Shown here: in pieces, positions 25,929-33,830 of the stretch
How the letters are laid out: each line of letters begins with the position of its first letter
Numbering within the stretch: position 1 is the stretch's first letter
Source: an uncultured Lachnospiraceae bacterium
Lineage (GTDB): Bacteria > Bacillota > Clostridia > Lachnospirales > Lachnospiraceae
Direction: 5' to 3'
NCBI GenBank assembly: GCA_902779505.1
Contig: CACZBZ010000014.1
Location: 1 to 35,100 of the forward strand
DNA length: 35,100 nt
The notes under the pieces: generated by a model
The model's database searches: none
What the model was told of the DNA's origin: nothing
What the model saw: only the letters and a program-made list of their open reading frames with translations
Position numbers and translations under genes: made by a program

Positions 25929-26967
25929 CTCCGCTTAATACCCTGGCTATTCGTCCGGCACCCTTTCCATCAACTATTTCTTTTCCCATATTGCTGTGAT
26001 GCAGTCTGATATCGTAATGATCCGTATACTGCTTAAGTATTCTTCCTATGTTCTCAATAGTGAGTCTTGCTTTCTTATGATAAGCTCCCGCATCATCCGC
26101 TATAGCTTTGGAATCCATATAGTCCGCATTCTGTTCCTGATTCTCCGCGTATGAGAAGCATATGAAGGGAAGTCCTATGGCGCAGAGTTCATACATGGTT
26201 GATCCACCGGCCGATACAGCAAGATCACATGAGCACATAAGCTCAGCCATATTATCCACGTGTTCGTGGATCACTATATTGCTGTTTTCTTTAGCCATAG
26301 CTTCAAGGGCATCTATATTAGGATTAAAATGTCCCGCGATTATATGATATGTGACATCTTTTCCTTCACTTACCCTGATAAGTTCTTCCGTAATCTCACC
26401 GGCAATATTCTGAATATCTCCGCCACCTGTAGTGATCAGTACATTGGACACTTCTTTTTTTACTTTATAATCTCTGTTAAGGAATTCTTCTCTTATTGGA
26501 ACAAATCGGTTACCGATATAGCAGGCTGTTCCTGTAGAGGCGTATGTCTCTTTATAATATTCTTTATCTGCATAGCCGTTGTAATTGATGACCCCGTCTA
26601 CAGGATATCTTCTATCCTGCATATCATCCATATAATAGACTCTGCCGTGCTTGGCAAGAGCCTTAAGGTATTCATCCGTCACATTATAACTATCCACCAA
26701 TATAACAGTATCATCAGTCTTTCCGTCAGATGTTACATCATTTATGGCAGGCAGTTCCGATTCCATATCCTTATAGTCAGTGCCCAGTGTCACAGCTTCA
26801 AAGCCTTTGCCTGTCACTATGTCGCTGCTGTCTTTATCTGCACACAAAAAACACAGCCTGTCATCATCCGACATTCTCTTTGTCAACTCGGCTGCTATTG
26901 TCATACAGCGCATTATATGGCCCATTCCTATCCGGGCATTTCCATCGGCTCGAAAATAAAAATTCAT
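25918..26967 (-). CDS. pseG: UDP-sugar hydrolase PseG (Pse pathway)
   Basis: PseG removes UDP from UDP-2,4-diacylamido-2,4,6-trideoxy-beta-L-altropyranose to give the free sugar used by PseI. The protein (349 residues) has the GT-B fold hydrolase signature RADGNARIGMGHIMRCMTIA at the start (catalytic His of GMGH) and SAGGSTMYELCAIGLPFI with AENQEQNA in the C-terminal nucleotide-binding half. The start at 26967, two bases after the pseI stop (TGA-GT-ATG), is preferred to an ATG at 26988 inside pseI because the protein then begins MNFYFRADG. The C-terminus overlaps the GT52-like gene. Confidence 0.92.
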   Translation of the reverse strand: MNFYFRADGNARIGMGHIMRCMTIAAELTKRMSDDDRLCFLCADKDSSDIVTGKGFEAVTLGTDYKDMESELPAINDVTSDGKTDDTVILVDSYNVTDEYLKALAKHGRVYYMDDMQDRRYPVDGVINYNGYADKEYYKETYASTGTACYIGNRFVPIREEFLNRDYKVKKEVSNVLITTGGGDIQNIAGEITEELIRVSEGKDVTYHIIAGHFNPNIDALEAMAKENSNIVIHEHVDNMAELMCSCDLAVSAGGSTMYELCAIGLPFICFSYAENQEQNADYMDSKAIADDAGAYHKKARLTIENIGRILKQYTDHYDIRLHHSNMGKEIVDGKGAGRIARVLSGDER

Positions 26968-26969
26968 AC

Positions 26970-28022
26970 TCACTCTACAAGATCCCATTTTAATGCAGTA
27001 CCCTTTGTTACCGCATGGGTTACTCGCCTGCCAAGGATCTCATCGTAATATTTTGGATGTAATCCGAAACCGGGACGTACGCTTCTGAGATTGTCTTCTG
27101 TAAAGACGTCTCCGGCTTCCATATCTTCTGCAATATAGAGTGATCTTGAGAAATCTCTTCCGCTGATCTGTTTCTTTGTCAATTCGTAGGTTACCTGACC
27201 CATAGCCTTTTCACTGATACGGATATTTTTTACCATCTCTGCGAATTCTTCAGGCTCCATTGAGAAGGCAGAATCAACTCCTCCGTCGGCCCTTCTTAAT
27301 GTAAGGTGCTTCTCTATTACCTTTGCGCCCATTGCCACTGCTGCACAAGAGACCGCGTGGCCTTCGGTATGATCTGACAGTCCTGTTATACAGTCGAACC
27401 TATCTGCCATATCAACCATTGTTTTAAGGTTGATATCTTCATAGGGTGACGGATATGCTGAACAGCATTTAAGCAGTATTACATTTTCATTGCCTGCTTC
27501 TTTACAGGTCTTCAGTGCAAGTTCGATATCTTCCTCCATTGCAATTCCTGTTGAGATAATTACAGGCTTCTTAAGGGCCGCTATTTTCCTTATAAGCGGT
27601 ATGTCTGTTATCTCATATGACGCAACTTTGTAGGCAGGCACTTTCATCTCTTCAAGGAAATCAACACTTGAAAAATCAAAGGGAGATGAGAAGAAATCTA
27701 TATCAAGTTCCTTAGCTATCTCCTGCAGCTTAGGCTGCCATTCCCAGGGAGTATATGCCTCAGCATAGAGATCATGAAAAGTACGTCCGTCCCACAATGT
27801 GCCCTGTGTTATCTGAAAATCAGGAGCATCACAGTCCAATGTGATGGTATCTGCAGTGTATGTCTGGATCTTTATGGCATCCGCACCCGCTTCCTTCGCG
27901 GCATGAATAATTCTGACAGCTCTGTCATAATCCATGTTGTGGTTAGCGCTCATCTCGGCGATTATATATGCCGGACTGTTTTCAGATATATAATGATTAC
28001 CTATTCTTATCTCTTTATTCAT
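26970..28022 (-). CDS. pseI: Pseudaminic acid synthase PseI
   Basis: PseI condenses the trideoxy-altrose with phosphoenolpyruvate to form pseudaminic acid or its derivative. The 350-residue protein has a NeuB-type barrel (IIAEMSANHNMDYDRA, KIQTYTADTITLD, FSSPFDFSSVDFLEEM, SDHTEGHAVSCAAVAMGA, IEKHLTL) followed by the PseI-type signature RRADGGVDSAFSM, which differs from the sialic acid synthase version. A C-terminal SAF (antifreeze-like) domain covers about residues 285-350. AGAGGA lies four bases before the ATG. Confidence 0.95.
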   Translation of the reverse strand: MNKEIRIGNHYISENSPAYIIAEMSANHNMDYDRAVRIIHAAKEAGADAIKIQTYTADTITLDCDAPDFQITQGTLWDGRTFHDLYAEAYTPWEWQPKLQEIAKELDIDFFSSPFDFSSVDFLEEMKVPAYKVASYEITDIPLIRKIAALKKPVIISTGIAMEEDIELALKTCKEAGNENVILLKCCSAYPSPYEDINLKTMVDMADRFDCITGLSDHTEGHAVSCAAVAMGAKVIEKHLTLRRADGGVDSAFSMEPEEFAEMVKNIRISEKAMGQVTYELTKKQISGRDFSRSLYIAEDMEAGDVFTEDNLRSVRPGFGLHPKYYDEILGRRVTHAVTKGTALKWDLVE

Positions 28023-28044
28023 GAATTCCTCTTTTCAATCTATT

Positions 28045-28731
28045 CTATTCATGGATCAGCTTGTATTTCAATTCAGCAAGCTTCCAATCCACCTCATTGT
28101 CTATATCCTGCACTTCAAGCTCGGATAATTCCATTGGAAGCACCTTACCCACCATGAATTCTCTGGTTTTCTTGAAGGATGCCGTCTTTGCCACATAGAA
28201 CTGTCCCGCATCATGATAATGCTTCTCCAAATCCTGAGACCTGCTGTTGAGGTATCTGGTATCCTTGAAGACAAGCATATCATCCTTTATGACCATTGCT
28301 CTCTGTGGTGGATATGAAAAACTTACTACGGGTATAAGTGTATCCGCATCACTTGCTTCAAGTGTCTCCACTGCTTCCTTAAGTCTCTTTCCCGTCACAA
28401 AAGGTGCTGTAGGATATATACATACTATGATATCGAAGCTCTTGCCTCTTTTTTCATATTCCTCTACTACTTCTTCGATTACATCTACGGTAGTGGCATA
28501 ATCATTAGCTGTCTTCTCACTTCTGTAAAAAGGCACCTTTGCCCCGTACTTTTTCCCAATCTCTGCAATCTCCTCATCTTCCGTAGATATCATTACTTCA
28601 TCAAAGACTCCTGATTGCAGAGCCGCCTCAATTGAATAAGCAAGAATAGGCTTTCCGACAAATTCTTTGATATTCTTCCTGGGTATTCTTTTACTTCCCC
28701 CTCTTGCTGTTATAATAGCCAAAGCTTTCAT
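28045..28731 (-). CDS. pseF: CMP-nonulosonate cytidylyltransferase PseF
   Basis: A 228-residue CMP-acid sugar synthetase. IITARGGSKRIPRKNIKEFVG at the start is the CTP-binding loop; YPTAPFVTGKRLKEAV and RYLNSRSQDLEKHYHDAGQFYV fit the PseF branch, and VQDIDNEVDWKLAE ends the domain. It activates Pse as CMP-Pse for the transferase. It sits directly upstream of pseI, with AGAGGAT before the ATG. Confidence 0.93.
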   Translation of the reverse strand: MKALAIITARGGSKRIPRKNIKEFVGKPILAYSIEAALQSGVFDEVMISTEDEEIAEIGKKYGAKVPFYRSEKTANDYATTVDVIEEVVEEYEKRGKSFDIIVCIYPTAPFVTGKRLKEAVETLEASDADTLIPVVSFSYPPQRAMVIKDDMLVFKDTRYLNSRSQDLEKHYHDAGQFYVAKTASFKKTREFMVGKVLPMELSELEVQDIDNEVDWKLAELKYKLIHE

Positions 28732-28748
28732 TTTTTTATCCTCTGTAT

Positions 28749-29945
28749 CTATATATTGATCTCATAAGACTGTCTGTCCTGTCTTATTACCCTTGGATCT
28801 TGGGTCTCGTTTTCCACAAGATATATGTCTGCCATCTTTCTGCTGAGGAAAAGAGCAGGTGCCTCAGTTGTTGAATATGCTCCGGTATTGTGGAATACCA
28901 GCACATCACCCAGACTTAAACTGCCGAAATCAGCCTTTCTGACAAGTATATCCGCAAATGTACAAAGTGATCCGTATACCTTCCAGTTTGATCCGTATAC
29001 CTTCCAGTTACTGTCATCTTCATCTATACTGCCTGTAGCTGCCTCAGGCTCACTCCCCATTCTGATAATATCCAGTCTGGGAGTTCTCATAGCCATATTG
29101 TATCCGTAATAATTAAGCTGATGGATTCCACCATCCACAAGGCATATATTTGTATCTGAACTTCTCTTGATATCATCAACCGCCGTCAGATAATCCATAC
29201 AGCTGAAGACGAAAAATCTTCCCATCTCAAAGACAGTCTCATATTCTGCTTCAAGCTTCTTAACATGATCTACAAGTCTTATCAGATCTCCGTATATATC
29301 ATCGAATCTGTCGCCCTCAAAATAAGGAACACTTAAGCCTGCACCGTATTCGAATACTTTGCAGTCGTAGCCGTAAGCCGATTTCAGATCTTTTATAAGA
29401 CCATCGATATAATCTATCTCTTCAATATCCTTATCAAGACTCTTTTTCTGAGTTCCCGTAAAATAATGGATACCTATAATGTCTAAAAAAGGATAGTCTT
29501 CTCTGCCTGAGATGATCTGCCTCAGTTCTTCCTCATCCATTCCAAACTGTGCACCTGATGACAGCCTTGGAAGCACTTTTACGGACGCCTTGTTCTTAAG
29601 GCAATAATCTCTTACAAGATTAAAATGCTTTATCGATTCAAGCGTAATAACATCCACTCCGTATTCCATGGCTGTCTTAACATCTTCAGCTGTCTTATTG
29701 ACACCCGAAAAGACTATATCTTCTCCCGGGATTTCATGAAATCGACATATCTCAAGTTCACCCGGGGAGCACACTTCAATCCTGTGAACATATTCAGCCT
29801 TCATTGCATAGCAGAGGTCGACTGTTCCATGACATATCTCATCTATCTTCTTCATGTGTTCGTCAAGAACACTGAGATCCAGGAGATAAGCCGGTGTTAT
29901 TATTTTTTTCTCTTTTATCAGTTTCTTAATAGAATCAGTAGTCAT
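28749..29945 (-). CDS. LysA-fold PLP-dependent decarboxylase, likely acting on an ACP-bound amino acid
   Basis: A fold-type III PLP enzyme like diaminopimelate or ornithine decarboxylase. CYAMKAEYVH holds the PLP lysine (about residue 49), GIHYFTGTQ replaces the usual HIGS block, and CLVDGGIHQL and GSLCTFADILV (Cys of the active-site pair) lie in the C-terminal half. It directly follows an ACP gene, as in butirosin (BtrK) and vicenistatin (VinO) clusters where such enzymes decarboxylate an amino-acyl-ACP. The start at 29945 is chosen because AAAGG lies six bases before it; the ATG at 29951 has none at a workable distance. A 21-base tandem duplication puts seven extra residues (NWKVYGS) just before the LCTFAD motif. 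Confidence 0.85.
   Translation of the reverse strand: MTTDSIKKLIKEKKIITPAYLLDLSVLDEHMKKIDEICHGTVDLCYAMKAEYVHRIEVCSPGELEICRFHEIPGEDIVFSGVNKTAEDVKTAMEYGVDVITLESIKHFNLVRDYCLKNKASVKVLPRLSSGAQFGMDEEELRQIISGREDYPFLDIIGIHYFTGTQKKSLDKDIEEIDYIDGLIKDLKSAYGYDCKVFEYGAGLSVPYFEGDRFDDIYGDLIRLVDHVKKLEAEYETVFEMGRFFVFSCMDYLTAVDDIKRSSDTNICLVDGGIHQLNYYGYNMAMRTPRLDIIRMGSEPEAATGSIDEDDSNWKVYGSNWKVYGSLCTFADILVRKADFGSLSLGDVLVFHNTGAYSTTEAPALFLSRKMADIYLVENETQDPRVIRQDRQSYEINI
28968..29009. repeat. Perfect 21-bp tandem duplication inside the decarboxylase gene
   Basis: Two identical 21-base units (28968-28988 and 28989-29009) follow each other without a mismatch. The duplication keeps frame and repeats NWKVYGS. Perfect identity suggests it is recent. 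Confidence 0.95.
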
Positions 29946-29947
29946 TA

Positions 29948-30175
29948 TCATCCTTTACGCTTAAGTTCGATCAACTCCCAGATTGTTTCCTTAGAATTGA
30001 AATTCTCGGGAAGAAGATCTGCAACATTTATCTCAATACCGAAAGTATCATTGATCTCTCCAACCATTGTTATGATGTCAAAAGAATCCAATACTCCGCT
30101 GTCTATAAGTGTCTTCTCTTTATCAAAATCAAGATCGGGACGAACCTCTTCAAGTATTCTTATAAGCTCTTCCAT
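29948..30175 (-). CDS. Acyl carrier protein
   Basis: A 75-residue acidic four-helix carrier protein. LIDSGVLDSFDIITMV holds the DSxDI site, with Ser31 the predicted attachment point for 4'-phosphopantetheine. It lies between the amino-acid ligase and the PLP decarboxylase, so it probably carries an amino-acyl group rather than a fatty acyl chain. No phosphopantetheinyl transferase is in the window. AAAGGAG lies 11 bases before the ATG. Confidence 0.92.
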   Translation of the reverse strand: MEELIRILEEVRPDLDFDKEKTLIDSGVLDSFDIITMVGEINDTFGIEINVADLLPENFNSKETIWELIELKRKG

Positions 30176-30191
30176 TTTTCCAAAATCTCCT

Positions 30192-31666
30192 TTATGCTTC
30201 TTCTTTTAATGTATTGGCAAGCTTCACTCTGTCTATCTTACCGTTCTTATTTAAAGGAAGTTTATCGTAGCAGACATATACATTGGGCCACATGAATTTC
30301 TGCATCTTTTTGCCCAGATTCTTTACGATATCCCTCTCAAGTTCCTTTGTTGTCTCAAATCTCTCTTTTCCTGAATTGGGCTGATAGAAAAGAACTATCT
30401 TTTCTCTTTTTTCATCGAATACACAGACCGCGGCATCAATGTAATCTATGGCATTGACAACGACCTCTATCTCTCCCAGCTCGATCCTGTGTCCCATATG
30501 CTTGATCTGATGATCTTTTCTTGAGGTGAACATCAGCAGGCCGTCTTTGTTGTAATATCCAAGATCTCCGGTTCTGTATATCTTCTCCTCATATGCGCTG
30601 TTAAGAGGATTGGGACAAAAGGCCTCTTTTGTCTTCTCAGCTGCATTGTAATATCCCAACGCAAGGCTTGTTCCTCTGACGCATATCTCGCCCTGAATCT
30701 CAGGTTCTTCTATCAGAGTATTGTTGTCATTGTCCAGGAGAAGTATCTCAGTGTTTCTGAAAGGTATTCCTATGGGAAGTGCTTCGTCATTCTCATAATC
30801 CCTGTCAATAAGATAATATGTACAGTTGCAAGTTATCTCTGTGGGCCCGTAGAGATTAACGTAAGTCGCCCCCTTCGTATACTGCTTCCAATAATTCAAT
30901 ACCTTAACAGGCATAATCTCACCCGAAAACATGATACAGCCCAAATTATAGTATTGACACGATTGTCATTAAGATACTGTATAAGCTTAAGAGGCATTGT
31001 AAAGCATGCCTTTGGTATCACAACTACAGTTCCATGCTGATAGAGTGAATTGTATATATCCTTAACGGATACATCAAAATCAAAAGGTGCCTGATTACCG
31101 AATACAGCTTCTTCCGGAAAATCAAAAGACCGATCAAACTGCTCTATCAGGTCTATAACCGATCTATGGCTTACCAGAACCCCTTTGGGAACTCCCGTGG
31201 AACCCGATGTAAATATTGCATAGATCGGATTCGTATCTATATGTCTCTTCCTCACATTCAGAAGATAATCCCCATTAATATCATAAGCGGAGATATCTGC
31301 ATATCTTTTAACATCCACTCCGGCTATCTCCTGATCTGCGGAAGACAAAACGGCGATAGGATTCAGGGTATCCAGTATAAGTTTTACTCTCTCTTCCGGC
31401 ATTGAAGTATCAAGCGGTACATAGAAATTACCACTGTAAAGAACAGCCATAAAGAGGATTATGCTCTCTATATTTCTGTCTATGCACACCGCTATGGGTC
31501 TGTTAACAACTTTATAGTCCGTAGCCCCTCCTATATAGGATGCAATGCTTTTTGCTTTATCCTGTAATTCCTTATAAGTTACCTGTGTCTCGGAATCTTT
31601 TAAAGCAATCCTGTCCGGATTCTCTCTGACATTTTCTTCTAATAATTCAAGTACATTTATGTACAT
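30192..31666 (-). pseudogene. Amino-acid adenylating (DltA/NRPS A-domain-like) ligase, broken
   Basis: The gene should activate an amino or other carboxylic acid with ATP and load it on the adjacent ACP. The first frame (31666-30896) has the ATP loop FTSGSTGVPKGVLVSHRS and the FDFDVSVKDI block, then fails after NTIIWAVS. The second frame (ending 30192) resumes at MFSGEIMPVKVLNYW and has NLYGPTEIT, YRTGDLGYY, RKDHQIKHMGHRIELGEIE and the catalytic-lysine tail NKNGKIDRVKLA. Compared with DltA-like proteins, about 22 residues between the frames are missing as well as the frame, so this is a deletion of roughly 65-75 bases not divisible by three, not a single-base slip. The lost part normally lines the substrate pocket. 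Its ATG shares a base with the previous stop (TAATG). Confidence 0.88.
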
Positions 31667-32496
31667 TAAAAATACCTCGCTTTGGAATAGTCGATGCCTG
31701 CGGCAAGATATCCTCTTTGGCCGTTAACAGCAACCATATTGATACCGGCATTATTCTTTATATCGTCTACAACAAAATCCTGCAATTTTTGAAGGTCTAT
31801 AACGAGACATCTCAGATCTTTAAAAGGGAAAGTCTTTTCAATTATCCCTTTGCTCTCCAGGAAATCATACCTTTCTCCATCGAAGAATTCATCAGCCTGC
31901 ACATCCACATCAAGAGGTCTTACAGGCATACGGTATGTTACCTCTGCCGTGTTACCGTCTATATCCGTGTAATTCGCCGTAAAAGGCTTATCATATCTGT
32001 AAGGTGCGCCTGCAATGAATTCCGCATTGTGAAGCTGAGTACAGGCATCGGTATTGCTGTTGCCAAGGCAGATCTGCTTACCGCTGTGAGCATATAAGAA
32101 TTCAAAAGGGCTTCCCTCTCCAAAAGCCGATACATTGCTCATAGCACACAGCTCATCCGTGTATTTCCCCCATACCATCCATGAATATATGGGATGTTTC
32201 GTTCTCTTAAAGTCAGACCTTTTTAAAGCAGCCGACCCTAACATACCTGTTCTGCTGGGAGATGTTCTTATATCAAAATCTGTTCCATGGCAGAAATCCC
32301 AGTTGAAGGTCCTGATCATGACAGTTCCTTCATCTCCCACGGAATCCTTTAACGTATCTATAAGTCCGTCTATATTAAAATCTTCTTTTTTATTTCTGGC
32401 ATATATGATTATGCTTGCCATATCGGAAGCCACATCAATGATATCGCCTTTTTGTATGTTCAGACCCTTAAGCAGGTCTCCATAACAGAATTCCAT
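31666..32496 (-). CDS. AAC(3)-fold N-acyltransferase
   Basis: A 276-residue protein of the aminoglycoside 3-N-acetyltransferase (Antibiotic_NAT) fold. Recognisable blocks are GTVMIRTFNWDF, SRTGMLGSAALKR followed by RTKHPIYSWMVWG (the conserved HP-x-x-S), and AFGEGSPFEFLY. AAC(3) enzymes acylate amino groups on sugars with acetyl-CoA; here the neighbours suggest the acceptor is the 4-amino group made by PseC and the donor may be the adjacent acyl-ACP. That is inference. It replaces the GNAT enzyme PseH that usually occupies this place. The ATG shares one base with the upstream stop (TGATG). Confidence 0.8.
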   Translation of the reverse strand: MEFCYGDLLKGLNIQKGDIIDVASDMASIIIYARNKKEDFNIDGLIDTLKDSVGDEGTVMIRTFNWDFCHGTDFDIRTSPSRTGMLGSAALKRSDFKRTKHPIYSWMVWGKYTDELCAMSNVSAFGEGSPFEFLYAHSGKQICLGNSNTDACTQLHNAEFIAGAPYRYDKPFTANYTDIDGNTAEVTYRMPVRPLDVDVQADEFFDGERYDFLESKGIIEKTFPFKDLRCLVIDLQKLQDFVVDDIKNNAGINMVAVNGQRGYLAAGIDYSKARYF

Positions 32497-33791
32497 CAGT
32501 CCATCACCTCAATAAGATCATTGTCCACAAGTCTCTTAATAACCTCTATGATCTCGCAGGGAGGCACTCCGATGATACGGCTGAGATCAAAAAGATCGTT
32601 TCTTCCGTCGGAATATGAGATAACATCCCTCTGAACCATTATTCCGTCATATGTTCCTTTTCTGCTGAGGTCCGAATACAGACCTCTTTTACCCAGCTGA
32701 GGTTCACATGCCACTTTCATCATATAGTGGCCGTTGTATTCCAATGCATCGATCAACTGTGTCATCACATCGTAGCTTCCCTGAAAACCTTCCGCTGACA
32801 CATAGGACATATTGTCCGCAGAGGTATGATATTCCGGAAATTCTCCAAACTTGGATCTGCAGTAACATACAACAGGCAGATCAACCCCTGCCGAATTGTA
32901 CTGTCTCTCATCGGATCCTCTGTGATGGAAAGAATAATCCGTAAAATGATTTCTGTAATTCAATATTGTCTTAAGCGCCTTGTCAGCAAGAGTATCTCCG
33001 TATTTTGAATCTATCATGGAATAATCGTTATTATCTCCTACGCAGGACAATACAAAACCGGCAAGCATATGTTCTTTAAAATACTTGATATGATCATTAA
33101 GGCTTAAATAGGTAATGGAACCTATGGTCTCAGGTACAAATACGAATCTGTATGTATATTTTCTGTCTTCAAGTTTAGCCACATAATTGATCAGTTCTGC
33201 TTCCAGAGCAAGCCCTGAACATTCATTGTTCGCCATTGAAGGATGACAGAAATATGTAGAGAACAATATCTCCTTATCGCTTTTTCCCGGTATGATGACT
33301 TCAGCAATATCAAGACTTCCGTCTATATATTCGCTGTCCACATAAAGGTGATATCTGCCTTCTTTAAGAGAATCCAGCTGATTCTTGCTCATGCAGAATC
33401 CATATCTCTCCTTATAATATGAAGTGACATATGGAATCACATCAGGCTGCTTATCCTCTATGTATATATGCTTCTTAGCTTCTTCAAGATCCATCCATTC
33501 ATCAACAGGAGCAGAATAACCAAGAACGTGAAGATTATGATCCTTCATATCTATGATGTGATTGCCTGTTTCATCTTCGATATAGGCATCTCTTATGACC
33601 CATTCCTTGGGAACTGTCCAGTCGAGAACTTTCGTTCCGGAAGCTACCTCTGTTATCTTTAGTTCAGCTCCGGAAGGCTTGATATATTCCTCTATATCCT
33701 TGAGAGTCTTTCTCACACCCTCCCCCGTTATACTTCTGTTGTAGGGAAATATCTTTCCCGCAAAATCATACATGCGCTTTCCCGCATCCAT
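32496..33791 (-). CDS. DUF4910/DUF2172 M28-like aminopeptidase-fold protein
   Basis: A 431-residue protein. Residues about 20-170 hold an inserted beta domain (DUF2172 type), around it an M28 peptidase fold with probable zinc ligands: His183 in FCHPSMANNECSG, Glu221 in PETIGS, Asp294 in RGSDERQY and His322 in EYHTSADN. The last 55 residues look like a winged helix. The family occurs in surface-glycan loci and has no settled role that I can cite. Here it may trim an aminoacyl or protecting group in the carrier-protein module, or process the sugar. AAAGGAG lies before the ATG at 33791. Confidence 0.82.
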   Translation of the reverse strand: MDAGKRMYDFAGKIFPYNRSITGEGVRKTLKDIEEYIKPSGAELKITEVASGTKVLDWTVPKEWVIRDAYIEDETGNHIIDMKDHNLHVLGYSAPVDEWMDLEEAKKHIYIEDKQPDVIPYVTSYYKERYGFCMSKNQLDSLKEGRYHLYVDSEYIDGSLDIAEVIIPGKSDKEILFSTYFCHPSMANNECSGLALEAELINYVAKLEDRKYTYRFVFVPETIGSITYLSLNDHIKYFKEHMLAGFVLSCVGDNNDYSMIDSKYGDTLADKALKTILNYRNHFTDYSFHHRGSDERQYNSAGVDLPVVCYCRSKFGEFPEYHTSADNMSYVSAEGFQGSYDVMTQLIDALEYNGHYMMKVACEPQLGKRGLYSDLSRKGTYDGIMVQRDVISYSDGRNDLFDLSRIIGVPPCEIIEVIKRLVDNDLIEVMD

Positions 33792-33830
33792 GTTTTTATC
33801 TCCTTTAACCTGCCATGCTGACGCAGTTAT

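Noticed and set aside
26260-27048. A 262-codon open frame on the plus strand opposite pseG.
   Set aside because: It lies entirely antisense to pseG and the end of pseI, whose family motifs are unmistakable, and its product is a low-complexity Ile/His/Ser-rich shadow.
31666-32496. Annotation of the AAC(3)-fold protein as an antibiotic-resistance gene.
   Set aside because: It is in frame-coupled arrangement with Pse and carrier-protein genes; a biosynthetic role is far more likely than aminoglycoside resistance.
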